In this document: one piece after another, positions 16,314-25,359 of the stretch
How the letters are laid out: every line of letters starts with the position of its first letter
Position numbering within the stretch: position 1 is the first letter of the stretch
Position numbers and translations under genes: made by a program
Notes under the pieces: model-generated
The model's database searches: none
What the model was told of the DNA's origin: nothing
Seen by the model: only the letters and a program-made list of their open reading frames with translations
NCBI RefSeq assembly: GCF_020524165.1
Contig: NZ_JAIVKU010000011.1
Coordinates: forward strand, 1 to 34,176
Direction: 5' to 3'
Length of the DNA: 34,176 nucleotides
DNA from: Guptibacillus hwajinpoensis
Lineage (GTDB): Bacteria > Bacillota > Bacilli > Bacillales > Guptibacillaceae

Positions 16314-16326
16314 GTCATCAGATGAC
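16314..16326. promoter_or_regulatory. LutR operator upstream of lutA
   Basis: GTCATCAGATGAC is an exact copy of the 13-base core of the operator before lutP, at 29-41 bases before the lutA start. It implies coordinated control of uptake and oxidation. I could not pick a confident promoter for lutA around it. Confidence 0.8.
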
Positions 16327-16354
16327 CTTATGTTTAAAATAGGAGGTTTTTATT

Positions 16355-17071
16355 ATGAAGGTTTCATTATTTATTACTTGTTTATGTGACACATTCACAC
16401 CTGAAGTTGGGAAGGATACGGTCGAACTGTTAGAGCGCTTTGGATGTGAAGTCGACTTTCCAGCTGGCCAGACGTGTTGTGGACAGCCAGCATACAACAG
16501 CGGATACAAAAGTGAGTCAATCAAAGGTTTGAAGCAAATGATCAAGACCTTTGAACAAGCGGAATATGTCGTTGGACCATCTGGTTCCTGTGTTCATATG
16601 TTGAAAGAATACCCGAAAGTGTTAGCTGATGAACCAGAGTGGGCTGAAAGAGCACGTAAGCTCTCGGGCAAAACATTTGAACTCACACAGTTTTTGGTGG
16701 ATGTGCTAAAAGTGGAAGATGTAGGTTCTACATTTACGGGAACGGCAACGTATCATCCATCGTGTCATATGACGCGTTTGTTAGGCGTGAAGGACGCGCC
16801 GAGAATTTTATTGGAGAACGTGAAAGGTCTAAATCTCATTGATCTTCCAATGAAAGAGGATTGCTGTGGGTTTGGTGGAACATTTGCGGTGAAAAATTCG
16901 CACATATCCGGACAGATGGTGCAGGAGAAAGCAGAACATATTGAAGAAACGCAAGCTGACTACTTAATTGGTGGCGATATGGGGTGCGTCATGAATATGG
17001 GGGGGCGATTACGAAGAAATGGACAAGAAGTGAAGTTTCTTCATATCGCACAAGTATTGAACACTCAGTGA
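16355..17071 (+). CDS. lutA: L-lactate utilisation protein LutA (CCG-domain Fe-S oxidoreductase subunit)
   Basis: LutA, LutB and LutC together oxidise L-lactate to pyruvate in a flavin-independent iron-sulfur system. The 238-residue protein carries two cysteine-rich CCG (DUF224) repeats. The first has C9 and C11 with TCCGQP (Cys41-Cys42), and the second has HPSCHMTRLLG with EDCCGFGG. These repeats bind iron-sulfur clusters in heterodisulfide-reductase-like and glycolate-oxidase subunits. ATG follows TAGGAGG. lutB begins 12 bases after the stop. The LutR operator lies just upstream. Confidence 0.93.
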   Translation: MKVSLFITCLCDTFTPEVGKDTVELLERFGCEVDFPAGQTCCGQPAYNSGYKSESIKGLKQMIKTFEQAEYVVGPSGSCVHMLKEYPKVLADEPEWAERARKLSGKTFELTQFLVDVLKVEDVGSTFTGTATYHPSCHMTRLLGVKDAPRILLENVKGLNLIDLPMKEDCCGFGGTFAVKNSHISGQMVQEKAEHIEETQADYLIGGDMGCVMNMGGRLRRNGQEVKFLHIAQVLNTQ

Positions 17072-17083
17072 GGAGGGGTAGAG

Positions 17084-18508
17084 ATGAGTATTAAAATTGG
17101 TCATAAACCTTATGCTGAACGAATTCAAGACGGTCTTAATAATTCCTTTATGAGAAAAGCTGTTTCTAGTGCTCAAGGACGCTTCAGGTCAGGACGGTTA
17201 AAAGCAGCAGAAGAGCTGGGGGATTGGGAAGATTGGAGAACTCTTGGTGAAGAGATTCGTTCTCACACGATGGAAAACTTGGATTATTATTTGCATCAAT
17301 TAAGTGAGCAGGTGGAAAAACGAGGCGGGACCGTCTTTTTTGCAGAAACAGCAAAAGAAGCAAACGAGTACATTCAAGAGATTGCAAAGAAAAAACAAGC
17401 AAAGAAAGTTGTTAAATCAAAATCAATGGTGACAGAAGAAATTGGCTTGAATGAAACGCTCGAAAAAAGTGGGTGTGAAGTTGTTGAATCAGACCTTGGT
17501 GAATGGATTTTACAACTTGACGAGGATCCGCCTTCTCATATCGTGACGCCAGCCCTTCATAAAAATAAAGAGCAAATCCGCGAAACGTTTAGGAAGAAGA
17601 AAGGCTATACCGGTTCAGATGATCCGGTTGAGCTTGCCGCTTTTGCTCGAGAACAATTGCGTCAGGACTTCTTAGAAGCAGATATTGGGGTAACAGGATG
17701 TAACTTTGCGGTTGCGGAATCTGGAGCGATTACACTCGTGACGAATGAAGGGAATGCAAGGATGGTTACGTCTCTTCCTGATACCCAGATATCTGTAATG
17801 GGCATGGAGCGAATTGTGCCAACGTGGGAGGACTTAGAAGTTGTGGTGAGCTTATTGACTCGTGCCGCTGTAGGGCAAAAGCTTACGAGCTATATTACAG
17901 CATTAACTGGAACGCGCCTTGAAGATGAAGTAGATGGTCCAGAAGATTTCCACCTTGTGATTGTAGACAATGGACGGTCGAAAATACTAGGGACGGAATT
18001 TCAATCAGCTCTCCATTGCATTCGCTGTGCTGCCTGTATTAATGCGTGTCCCGTCTATCGCCATGTTGGTGGACATTCATATGGATCCATTTACCCAGGT
18101 CCGATTGGAGCAGTTTTAACCCCATTACTAGATGGATACGAGGATCATAAGGATCTTCCATATGCTTCGACTCTTTGTGCGGCCTGTACAGAAGCTTGCC
18201 CTGTTAAGATCCCGTTACATGAACATTTGATTCGCCATCGCGAAATTATCGTTGAACAAGAAAAAATGACAACCACATCTGAAAAAATCATGATGAAAGG
18301 TTTTGCGAAGTGGGCTTCCACTCCAGCCGCTTATAAGCTATCGACGAAAATGGCTAGAACAACGCTGAAACCTTGGACAAAAGATGACTATATCGAAAAG
18401 GGCCCCGGTCCGATGAAAGGCTGGACGGAGCAACGTGATTTTCCGGCGCCATCGAAAGAGCGCTTCCGGGACTGGTATCAAAAACGAGAGCAAAGGAGTG
18501 ATCATTAA
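17084..18508 (+). CDS. lutB: L-lactate utilisation iron-sulfur protein LutB
   Basis: This 474-residue central subunit has an LUD domain (about 60-300, including GCNFAVAESGAITLVTNEGN). A ferredoxin-like domain follows, binding two [4Fe-4S] clusters. Cys312, Cys315, Cys318 and Cys322 are followed by Pro. A second set begins at Cys365, Cys368 and Cys372 (CAACTEACP). The length and order match LutB/YkgF proteins. GAGGAGGGG precedes ATG 17084. The stop codon overlaps the lutC start by one base (TAATG), so LutB and LutC are translationally coupled. Confidence 0.95.
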   Translation: MSIKIGHKPYAERIQDGLNNSFMRKAVSSAQGRFRSGRLKAAEELGDWEDWRTLGEEIRSHTMENLDYYLHQLSEQVEKRGGTVFFAETAKEANEYIQEIAKKKQAKKVVKSKSMVTEEIGLNETLEKSGCEVVESDLGEWILQLDEDPPSHIVTPALHKNKEQIRETFRKKKGYTGSDDPVELAAFAREQLRQDFLEADIGVTGCNFAVAESGAITLVTNEGNARMVTSLPDTQISVMGMERIVPTWEDLEVVVSLLTRAAVGQKLTSYITALTGTRLEDEVDGPEDFHLVIVDNGRSKILGTEFQSALHCIRCAACINACPVYRHVGGHSYGSIYPGPIGAVLTPLLDGYEDHKDLPYASTLCAACTEACPVKIPLHEHLIRHREIIVEQEKMTTTSEKIMMKGFAKWASTPAAYKLSTKMARTTLKPWTKDDYIEKGPGPMKGWTEQRDFPAPSKERFRDWYQKREQRSDH

Positions 18509-19215
18509 TGGCCATTCATAACCGTGAAGCGTTTTTGGACAATCTGGCAGGGCAGCTAGGGCGATCACGAAAAATAAAAGTAGAATCTCCCCATTATTCC
18601 GTTCATCCGCAGGAGCGCGTGTTTCAAGGAGCAACGCAAGATGAGCTCGTCGAGAAATTGGAAGACCAATGTAAAGTCATCCATACGTCTTTTATGAGAA
18701 CGGATTTGGAGAGACTAGGAGAGACGTTACGCTCTGTCCTTCTAAACTATGATGTTACCAAAGTAGTCGGAGCAAGTGGCCCAAGGAATGACGAAACGGG
18801 CTTAAGCAACGTCTACACGGAACTTCAAGCTGAAGGTTATGACATTCACATTTGGGATAAAAATAAAGGACAAGAAAACATAACGTTTGCTGAACAAGCA
18901 GGAGCTGGAATTGTGTTTAGTGATCTTACACTCGCAGAATCCGGGACCGTTGCCTTGTTTAACGATCGCTATAACGGACGATCCATTAGCTTACTACCAG
19001 AAACATTCATTGCCATTATTCCAAAGAGTACGCTCGTGCCTCGAATGACGCAAGCGAGTCAATTAATTCATGAGGAAGAAAAGAAAGGAAACCCGATTTC
19101 CTCCTGTGTAAGCTTTGTTACTGGGCCAAGTAATAGCGCGGATATTGAAATGAATTTAATCGTTGGTGTACATGGGCCGGTAAAAGCGACTTATATTATT
19201 GTTGATGATATCTAA
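18508..19215 (+). CDS. lutC: L-lactate utilisation protein LutC
   Basis: This 235-residue LUD-domain protein completes the LutABC lactate oxidation system. Typical features are VVGASGPRNDETGLSN, the AGAGIVFSDLTLAESGTVAL core (the LUD motif shared with LutB), SLLPETFIAIIP, and the C-terminal FVTGPSNSADIEM and GVHGPVKATYIIVDD. AAAGGAG lies just before the start, inside lutB. The gene ends the lut block, and a strong terminator follows 23 bases after its stop. Confidence 0.94.
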   Translation: MAIHNREAFLDNLAGQLGRSRKIKVESPHYSVHPQERVFQGATQDELVEKLEDQCKVIHTSFMRTDLERLGETLRSVLLNYDVTKVVGASGPRNDETGLSNVYTELQAEGYDIHIWDKNKGQENITFAEQAGAGIVFSDLTLAESGTVALFNDRYNGRSISLLPETFIAIIPKSTLVPRMTQASQLIHEEEKKGNPISSCVSFVTGPSNSADIEMNLIVGVHGPVKATYIIVDDI

Positions 19216-19238
19216 TCTAATGAGCAAATTGACTAGCT

Positions 19239-19277
19239 AACCCTTTTGGAGGTTTGTAAAACTTCCAAAAGGGTTTT
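19239..19277 (+). terminator. Terminator of lutABC
   Basis: AACCCTTTTGGA(G)GTT pairs with AACTTCCAAAAGGGTT to form a long stem ending in a T run. It closes the lactate operon. Confidence 0.9.
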
Positions 19278-19371
19278 TCGTTTGTTGGAAAGGAATATTT
19301 TGTATGCATCCATTCTATAGGTAGATATAATAAAAGCTAGAGCTGAATTTATCGCTAGAGGAGGCTAAATT

Positions 19372-20526
19372 GTGCAGGAGACACAGAAAAAAGAAAAAAA
19401 GAAAGGGATGTCTTCAACGGGGAAAATGGTTGCCTGGATTGTTGGAGGTGTCATCCTTTTTCTTCTCCTATTGACTGGAGTCATTATATGGATTGTGATG
19501 ACGTATTTTAGTGGATTTTTCGCTGATCCTGAAGATGAATTAAATAAGTATATGAAAAAGAAGTATGGGGAAGAGATTACGCTTGTCTATGCTGGCAATC
19601 GTAATGAAGGAAATTTAGGAGATACAGAGCATAAAGTCGCTCTAAAAGATAATCCGGACTTTGATTTTTGGATCGATGTTAACGGCTTTTTTCGCACCAT
19701 TGTTGAGGGAGATGACTACGAAAAAGGGAAGAAAACTTACGAGAAGTACCAAACGATTGAAGACGACATGTTGGACATTAGCGAATTTGGATTTACTAGA
19801 ATACAAGAAGGACAATACAGTACATACCTTGATTATACAGAGGAAGGGTTTTATCGCTTAAATGTTCAGGACGATCATATACTCAGCCGCTATGGATTAA
19901 AAGAAGAAGAGTTAAAAGATATGATGGAATTGATTGAATGGATTCGATCAAAAGGCGTGGATATCGGTCAATTGATGGTGTTCGGTCGCTCAGATGAAGC
20001 GAAGGAAGGCTATCAGATTGAGTTATTAATCAAAGATGTTCAGTTAATTTCATCGATAGCGGATTTGAAAAAGGAGATTGCAGAAGAACATCCAAGTACG
20101 CTTAGTCATGAGATTGAAGAACGAATGAAACCGAAAATGCAGACCCTAGACGAAGAGCGTATCATCCCGAATGTTTCCGATCAGAATACACATGAAGCGC
20201 ATTGGATCAGTTGCAATGCAATTGCTCAGGATGGCAAGTGCTCGAATATGCTTCTAGCGCTTTATTATGAAACAGATGGTTTTTATCCTGGACATCCTTA
20301 CATTGTTCAAGATTTAACAAAAGTATTTGAGTGGATCAAACCTGAGCTTGGGCAGGATGGGAGCGTAACCATTCAGGTGATTGAAAAAGATGTTCAGGAT
20401 GAACCATTACTAAATTTAATAGAACTTAATAAAAGTGATGAGAATGAGAGAGTAGGCGTTGCCTGGAAAAATGATCAGAAGGAATTTCAAGAATTAAAAA
20501 TGGAGCAAGGGGAAGGAAAGGAATGA
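19372..20526 (+). CDS. Hypothetical single-pass membrane protein with long extracytoplasmic domain
   Basis: I do not recognise this 384-residue protein. The first 17 residues are basic (KKEKKKG). One strong membrane helix follows at about 18-45, and the remaining 340 residues are hydrophilic and acidic, probably outside the cell. The exported part has two cysteines close together in SCNAIAQDGKCSN, which could form a disulfide. It has no lipobox and no catalytic motif I know. GTG 19372 follows AGAGGAGG at good spacing. A TATAAT box is at 19326-19331, but its -35 is poor. It lies between the lut terminator and an MFS gene, and looks like a single-gene unit. A sensor, anti-sigma-like or structural role would be a guess. 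Confidence 0.7.
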   Translation: MQETQKKEKKKGMSSTGKMVAWIVGGVILFLLLLTGVIIWIVMTYFSGFFADPEDELNKYMKKKYGEEITLVYAGNRNEGNLGDTEHKVALKDNPDFDFWIDVNGFFRTIVEGDDYEKGKKTYEKYQTIEDDMLDISEFGFTRIQEGQYSTYLDYTEEGFYRLNVQDDHILSRYGLKEEELKDMMELIEWIRSKGVDIGQLMVFGRSDEAKEGYQIELLIKDVQLISSIADLKKEIAEEHPSTLSHEIEERMKPKMQTLDEERIIPNVSDQNTHEAHWISCNAIAQDGKCSNMLLALYYETDGFYPGHPYIVQDLTKVFEWIKPELGQDGSVTIQVIEKDVQDEPLLNLIELNKSDENERVGVAWKNDQKEFQELKMEQGEGKE

Positions 20527-20532
20527 GTCTAA

Positions 20533-20548
20533 TCCGCCTTAAGGCGGA
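20533..20548. repeat. 16-base perfect palindrome after the hypothetical gene
   Basis: TCCGCC-TTAA-GGCGGA begins seven bases after the upstream stop. Wider pairing of AATCC with GGATT is possible. No T run follows, so it is a weak terminator candidate or an mRNA-end stabiliser. Confidence 0.5.
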
Positions 20549-20630
20549 GGGGATTTCAAACCGTGGGTCATCGTCTCACCTGCCAGCTATTCGATACAAT
20601 TAAACTATCAAAAAAGCAGAGGTGTTGGGG

Positions 20631-21890
20631 ATGGCATTAAAAGAGAGCGTTCTTGAACAAAATGAGCACATCGCGCAAGTCGATTCTATTTTTAGAAACA
20701 AAAACTTTCTTCTCTTGTGGGGAGCGGCGTTTTTATCAAGTTTTGGGATTTCCTTTTTTCTTTTTTCGGAAAGCTGGTATATCGTCAATGTGTTAAATCT
20801 TGAAGCATCACTAGGACTAATTTATATTGCCTCGAGCATTCCAAGATTATTGTTTATGATCATTAGCGGAACAGTTGCCGATCGGATGAGTAAAACAAAA
20901 ATCATGTTTCTATCTGATTTTTCGAGAGGGATTTTGCTTGGCGGTCTTGTTCTTTGGTTTATCTTCGGAGATGTGACGTTGTGGACGTTTGTCGGGGTTG
21001 CATTTTTCTTTGGTATTCTTGATGCGTTTTTCTGGGCTGCGGAAAGTGCAGTGATTCCATCCATCATTCGTAAAGAAAACCTTACGAGAGGAAATTCCAT
21101 TATTCAAATGACAAACCAGTCTTCTTTTATCATTGCTCCCATGCTAGCTGGGTTATTAATCGCTTTCGGTAGCTATGAACTCGTCTTTACGATAACGGCG
21201 ATCATGCTGTTTCTTGGCAGTATGCTAATCTACTTGATGAAGATTCCAAAACGAGAAGTAGAGCAGGAGACGAATGAACAATCTTTTTTTGAGACTTTTA
21301 AAGAAGGGCTTCTCTATGTAAAGGGATCAAGAGTTTTAGTTGTCGTTCTGCTAACAACCGTTTTTATGAATTTATTTCTTGTTGGTCCCATGTCGATGGG
21401 TCTTCCTCTTTTTGTGAAATCCATTCTGAATGGAGATGCAATGACGTTTAGTTTGTTAGAAGCAGGAGCGGCTGTAGGGATGCTGATCGGTTCCATTGTC
21501 GTTGGCGTTCTTAATTTAACGAAAAGACGTGGCAAAATTGCGCTGCTGACTCTTATCGTTTCGGGTATTGCTTTTATCGGTCTAAGTTTCTCGTCAGTGC
21601 TATGGGTGAGTATTCTTATGCTTGTGCTGTTTGGTGCGTGTCTATCTGCAAGCAATATTCCTTTTATGTCTGCCATCCAGAGCATGATTGAGGAGAAGGT
21701 ATTAGGGCGAGTCATGGGGCTGATCTCTCTTGCTTCGATGGGGCTTATCCCGGTCAGCTATGCGATGACGGCCCTTTTGCTTTCTACAGGCATTGGGATT
21801 AATCATATTATGGCAGGTGGTGCTGTATTAGTTGTTTTGTATGCCTGCTTTGTTTATATAAGGTTTCACGAGTTAAGAAATGTGGATTAA
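20631..21890 (+). CDS. MFS transporter, probable drug or small-molecule exporter
   Basis: This 419-residue protein has about 12 hydrophobic segments in two halves. The first cytoplasmic loop carries the MFS motif SGTVADRMSKTKIM, of the form G-x3-D-R-x-[KT]. After a central loop (PKREVEQETNEQ), the second half has FVKSILNGDAMTFSLLEAG and GVLNLTKRRGKI, as in the macrolide-efflux and enterobactin-exporter-like MFS group. The substrate cannot be told. GTG 20622 is in frame, but GAGGTG is best spaced for ATG 20631. The gene has its own terminator and no regulator next to it. Confidence 0.82.
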   Translation: MALKESVLEQNEHIAQVDSIFRNKNFLLLWGAAFLSSFGISFFLFSESWYIVNVLNLEASLGLIYIASSIPRLLFMIISGTVADRMSKTKIMFLSDFSRGILLGGLVLWFIFGDVTLWTFVGVAFFFGILDAFFWAAESAVIPSIIRKENLTRGNSIIQMTNQSSFIIAPMLAGLLIAFGSYELVFTITAIMLFLGSMLIYLMKIPKREVEQETNEQSFFETFKEGLLYVKGSRVLVVVLLTTVFMNLFLVGPMSMGLPLFVKSILNGDAMTFSLLEAGAAVGMLIGSIVVGVLNLTKRRGKIALLTLIVSGIAFIGLSFSSVLWVSILMLVLFGACLSASNIPFMSAIQSMIEEKVLGRVMGLISLASMGLIPVSYAMTALLLSTGIGINHIMAGGAVLVVLYACFVYIRFHELRNVD

Positions 21891-21922
21891 TCAAATAGAA
21901 GATGATTTTTGAGCTAGGACGC

Positions 21923-21957
21923 ACTCCGTTATCAATGAAGATAATGGAGTTTTTTTA
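21923..21957 (+). terminator. Terminator of the MFS gene
   Basis: ACTCCGTTATC pairs with GATAATGGAGT (one G-T wobble) and is followed by seven T residues. Confidence 0.88.
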
Positions 21958-21990
21958 TTGGTAAAATAACCTAATATATTCAAAAATTAT

Positions 21991-22015
21991 GTTTGATTTC
22001 AGTCAGTTGGGGAAC
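21991..22015 (+). promoter_or_regulatory. Candidate sigma-B promoter of katE
   Basis: GTTTGA (21991-21996), 13 bases, GGGAAC (22010-22015), compared with the general-stress consensus GTTTAA-N12-15-GGGTAT. The match is partial (5/6 and 4/6). It is supported by the position about 40 bases before the start and by known sigma-B control of B. subtilis katE. Confidence 0.45.
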
Positions 22016-22062
22016 CGCTCTATATTGAGATTTTACATATCGACATAGCGGGAGGAATTGCA

Positions 22063-24090
22063 GTGAGCGAGAATAAAAAGAAAAAGCAGTTAGACCAATA
22101 TAGCACGACTGACGAAGGCAAAATGACCACAAATCAAGGACTTAAAGTTTCGGAAGATGAATTTTCTTTTAAAGCAGGCGAACGTGGGCCAACATTGATG
22201 GAAGATTTTCATTTTAGAGAAAAAATGACGCATTTTGACCATGAGCGAATTCCAGAGCGCGTTGTCCATGCAAGAGGTTTCTCAGCTCATGGAGAGTTTG
22301 AAGTCTATGAGTCTCTTGAAGAATTGACAGACGCTGAATTTTTAAAAGATCCTTCCAGAAAAACGCCGGTGTTTGTCCGGTTTTCAACAGTGGCAGGTTC
22401 AAAAGGTTCTGCAGAAACGGTACGAGATGTGAGAGGATTTTCAACACGTTTCTATACAGATGAGGGGAACTATGACTTAGTTGGAAATAACATACCGGTC
22501 TTTTTCATTCAGGATGCGATTAAATTCCCTGACTTAATTCATGCGGTAAAACCTGAACCTCATAACGGTATGCCTCAAGCTGCCTCTGCTCACGATACGT
22601 TCTGGGACTTTATTGCTAACAATCAGGAATCAGCACACATGGCGCTATGGGCTATGTCGGATAGAGCCATTCCTAGAAGCTTGCGTATGATGGAAGGATT
22701 CGGCGTTCATACATTCCGGTTTGTAAATGCAAAAGGAAAAGCGAGGTTTATTAAGTTTCACTGGAAACCAAAACTAGGCGTACATTCACTCGTGTGGGAT
22801 GAAGCGCAAAAACTCTCAGGTAAAGATGCCGATTTCCACCGCGGTGATTTATATGAGTCTATTGAAAATGGTGACTACCCTGAGTGGGAACTAGGCGTGC
22901 AAGTGATGAATGAAGAAGATGAATTTAAATTTGATTTTGATGTGCTAGACCCAACTAAGATTTGGCCAGAAGAAGATATCCCTGTGAAAATCGTAGGGAA
23001 AATGACATTAAACCGAAATGTGGAAAACGTCTTTGCTGAAAATGAACAGGTTGCTTTTCATCCAGGTAACGTTGTAAAAGGTATCGACTTTTCCAATGAT
23101 CCACTTCTTCAAGGACGTTTGTTCTCTTATACTGATACACAAATCAACCGTTTTGGTAGTGCGAATTATCATGAATTGCCAATTAATCGACCAGTTTGCC
23201 CGTTCTTTAACAATCAGCGTGATGGATTTATGCGACAAACGATTAACAAAGGCCAGGTAAGCTATCACAAAAATTCTCTTGCGGATAATCAGCCAGAACC
23301 AGCTACAGAAGAAGAAGGTGGCTATGTTCATTATCAAGAGAAAGTAGACGGGCATAAGATCCGAGCACGCAGTGAAAGTTTCAAAGATCATTTCTCTCAG
23401 GCCGTTCTTTTTTATAACAGCATGAGCGATGTAGAGAAAGAGCATATTAAAAATGCCTTTAGCTTTGAATTAGGTAAGCTGAAAAGTAAGTCAGTTCAGC
23501 AACAAGTGGTAGACATGCTGACGAATATCAATCTAGATCTCGCTCAAACCGTCGCTCAAAATGTTGGAGCGAAGGAACCTGAACAAGGTGGATCCGATAT
23601 TACGAAGACTTCACCTGCGCTTAGCCAATTAAATACAACATTCACGCCAGATACAAGAAAAGTTGGCGTCATCGTAGATGATGGTTTTAATGGAGAAGAA
23701 CTCATACAAGTGCTTAATGAACTGAAAGAAAAAGGCATTAAACCTGAACTTATTAGTGATAAGCGTGGAGTGAAAACCGCTACTGATGGAGCTGAAGCTG
23801 AGATTGATCACACCTTCCTCACATGTGATTCTGTTCTTTTTGATGCGATTTACGCGGTTGGTGGGAATCAGGAAAGTAAAGGATTCTATCAATCGGCCAA
23901 TTACTTTATTAGTGAAGCTTTCTCGCACTTTAAACCGATCGGTGGAACACACGAAGGAATGAAGTGGTTAGAGAATAACGATTTAGTCGGTCAACCGGGA
24001 GTTGTCACTGGTAAAGATATGAATGAGTTTGTAAAAGAATTCAGTCAAGCGATTGCAACGCATCGCCATTGGAATCGTGAGCTGGTATAA
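22063..24090 (+). CDS. katE: Large-subunit catalase (KatE, HPII type)
   Basis: This haem catalase degrades hydrogen peroxide. At 675 residues it is a large (clade 2) catalase. The core is about 20-510, and a C-terminal flavodoxin-like domain (about 525-675) starts at DTRKVGVIVDDGFNG. Active-site His69 is in RVVHARGFSAHG and Asn142 in YDLVGNNIPVFFI. The proximal haem ligand Tyr356 is in RLFSYTDTQINR. GTG 22063 follows GGGAGGAATT. A sigma-B-like promoter lies upstream and a strong bidirectional terminator downstream, facing the formaldehyde dehydrogenase gene. Domain layout matches B. subtilis KatE, a general-stress protein. Confidence 0.95.
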   Translation: MSENKKKKQLDQYSTTDEGKMTTNQGLKVSEDEFSFKAGERGPTLMEDFHFREKMTHFDHERIPERVVHARGFSAHGEFEVYESLEELTDAEFLKDPSRKTPVFVRFSTVAGSKGSAETVRDVRGFSTRFYTDEGNYDLVGNNIPVFFIQDAIKFPDLIHAVKPEPHNGMPQAASAHDTFWDFIANNQESAHMALWAMSDRAIPRSLRMMEGFGVHTFRFVNAKGKARFIKFHWKPKLGVHSLVWDEAQKLSGKDADFHRGDLYESIENGDYPEWELGVQVMNEEDEFKFDFDVLDPTKIWPEEDIPVKIVGKMTLNRNVENVFAENEQVAFHPGNVVKGIDFSNDPLLQGRLFSYTDTQINRFGSANYHELPINRPVCPFFNNQRDGFMRQTINKGQVSYHKNSLADNQPEPATEEEGGYVHYQEKVDGHKIRARSESFKDHFSQAVLFYNSMSDVEKEHIKNAFSFELGKLKSKSVQQQVVDMLTNINLDLAQTVAQNVGAKEPEQGGSDITKTSPALSQLNTTFTPDTRKVGVIVDDGFNGEELIQVLNELKEKGIKPELISDKRGVKTATDGAEAEIDHTFLTCDSVLFDAIYAVGGNQESKGFYQSANYFISEAFSHFKPIGGTHEGMKWLENNDLVGQPGVVTGKDMNEFVKEFSQAIATHRHWNRELV

Positions 24091-24102
24091 GTGAAGAAAT
24101 AT

Positions 24103-24140
24103 AAAAAAAGGTAGCCCTGATGTTCAGGGCTACCTTTTTT
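24103..24140. terminator. Bidirectional terminator between katE and the dehydrogenase gene
   Basis: AAAAGGTAGCCCTGA and TCAGGGCTACCTTTT form a perfect stem with A and T runs on either side, so it can serve both convergent genes. Confidence 0.92.
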
Positions 24141-24141
24141 A

Positions 24142-25359
24142 TTACCTTTTCAACATCCCGTGAGGATCAATCACAAACTTCTTTGATACCCCACTATCAA
24201 ATTCCTGATAGCCTTGAGGCGCTTCATCTAGACTGATAACGGTTGCATTAACGGCTTTTGCAATATCCGCTTTTCCATTTAGAATCGCCATCATGAGTTG
24301 ACGATGGTATTGCATGACTGGGGTTTGGCCTGTAACAAAATGATGGGCTTTTGACCACCCGAGACCAAAACGTACTTTCAATGATCCTTGTTTCGCATCT
24401 TTATCAGAGGCCCCTGGGTCTTCCGTCACGTACAGACCTGGAATTCCCATCTTACCACCAGCTTCTACAACGTCCATCATGGTGTTTAATACGATGGCAG
24501 GTTGTTCATCGTTATCTGTACCGTGCCCGTAAGCTTCAAATCCAACAGCATCAATGGCACAATCGACTTCAGGTATGCCGAGAATTTGTTCGATTTGTTC
24601 ACCTGGGTCATTGTGCTCTTTGAGATTGATTGTTTCACACCCGAAGCTCCTTGCCTGAGCGAGACGTTCTTCTTTTAAATCTCCAACGATGACAACAGCA
24701 GCACCAAGCAATTGAGCGGAATGAGCAGCTGCCAGTCCAACTGGTCCTGCTCCCGCAACATACACAGTGGACCCGGTTGTCACTCCTGCACTAATCGCTC
24801 CATGGTAGCCGGTAGGAAAAATATCCGATAGCATTGTTAAGTCGAGGATTTTCTCCATCGCTTTTTCTTTATCGGGAAAGGCAAGCAATTGAAAGTCTGC
24901 ATAAGGCACCATTACATATTCGGATTGTCCGCCAACCCAGCCGCCCATATCGACGTATCCGTAAGCAGCACCGGGGCGTTCAGGATTCACGTTCTGACAA
25001 ATGTGGGTATCCTGGCGTTTACACATTTTACATCGCCCGCACGCTACGTTGAATGGAACGGAGACAATATCTCCCTTTTTGATAAATTCCACATCTCTAC
25101 CAACTTCGATTACTTCTCCTGTAATCTCATGACCGAGAACTAAACCGGACGGAGCTGTGGTACGGCCACGAACCATATGCTGATCGCTCCCGCATATATT
25201 CGTTACGATATTCTTTAAGATCACCCCATGTTCACATTTACGGCCGACGTTACTTTTTGGGACACCCGGACCTTCACGAAGAACTAAATCCGGATAGCTA
25301 ATATCCTGAACTTCTACACGACCTGCACCTGTATAGACGACACCACGATTTCCTGCCAA
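24142..25359 (-). CDS. Zn-dependent alcohol dehydrogenase, glutathione-independent formaldehyde dehydrogenase type
   Basis: This 405-residue medium-chain dehydrogenase resembles the Pseudomonas putida glutathione-independent formaldehyde dehydrogenase in length and motifs. Catalytic-zinc residues are Cys56 in NICGSDQHMVRG, and His77 and Glu78 in GHEITGE. The structural-zinc lobe has Cys107, 110, 113 and 121. The Rossmann site GAGPVG is at 203-208, and Asp227 in VIVGDLKEERL suggests NAD rather than NADP. SDIFPTGYHGA is a signature of this subfamily. The start is TTG, preceded by AAAGGAGGAAAT on the minus strand. It may detoxify formaldehyde or oxidise another alcohol or aldehyde. It is convergent with katE and has a sigma-B-like promoter. 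Confidence 0.88.
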   Translation of the reverse strand: MAGNRGVVYTGAGRVEVQDISYPDLVLREGPGVPKSNVGRKCEHGVILKNIVTNICGSDQHMVRGRTTAPSGLVLGHEITGEVIEVGRDVEFIKKGDIVSVPFNVACGRCKMCKRQDTHICQNVNPERPGAAYGYVDMGGWVGGQSEYVMVPYADFQLLAFPDKEKAMEKILDLTMLSDIFPTGYHGAISAGVTTGSTVYVAGAGPVGLAAAHSAQLLGAAVVIVGDLKEERLAQARSFGCETINLKEHNDPGEQIEQILGIPEVDCAIDAVGFEAYGHGTDNDEQPAIVLNTMMDVVEAGGKMGIPGLYVTEDPGASDKDAKQGSLKVRFGLGWSKAHHFVTGQTPVMQYHRQLMMAILNGKADIAKAVNATVISLDEAPQGYQEFDSGVSKKFVIDPHGMLKR

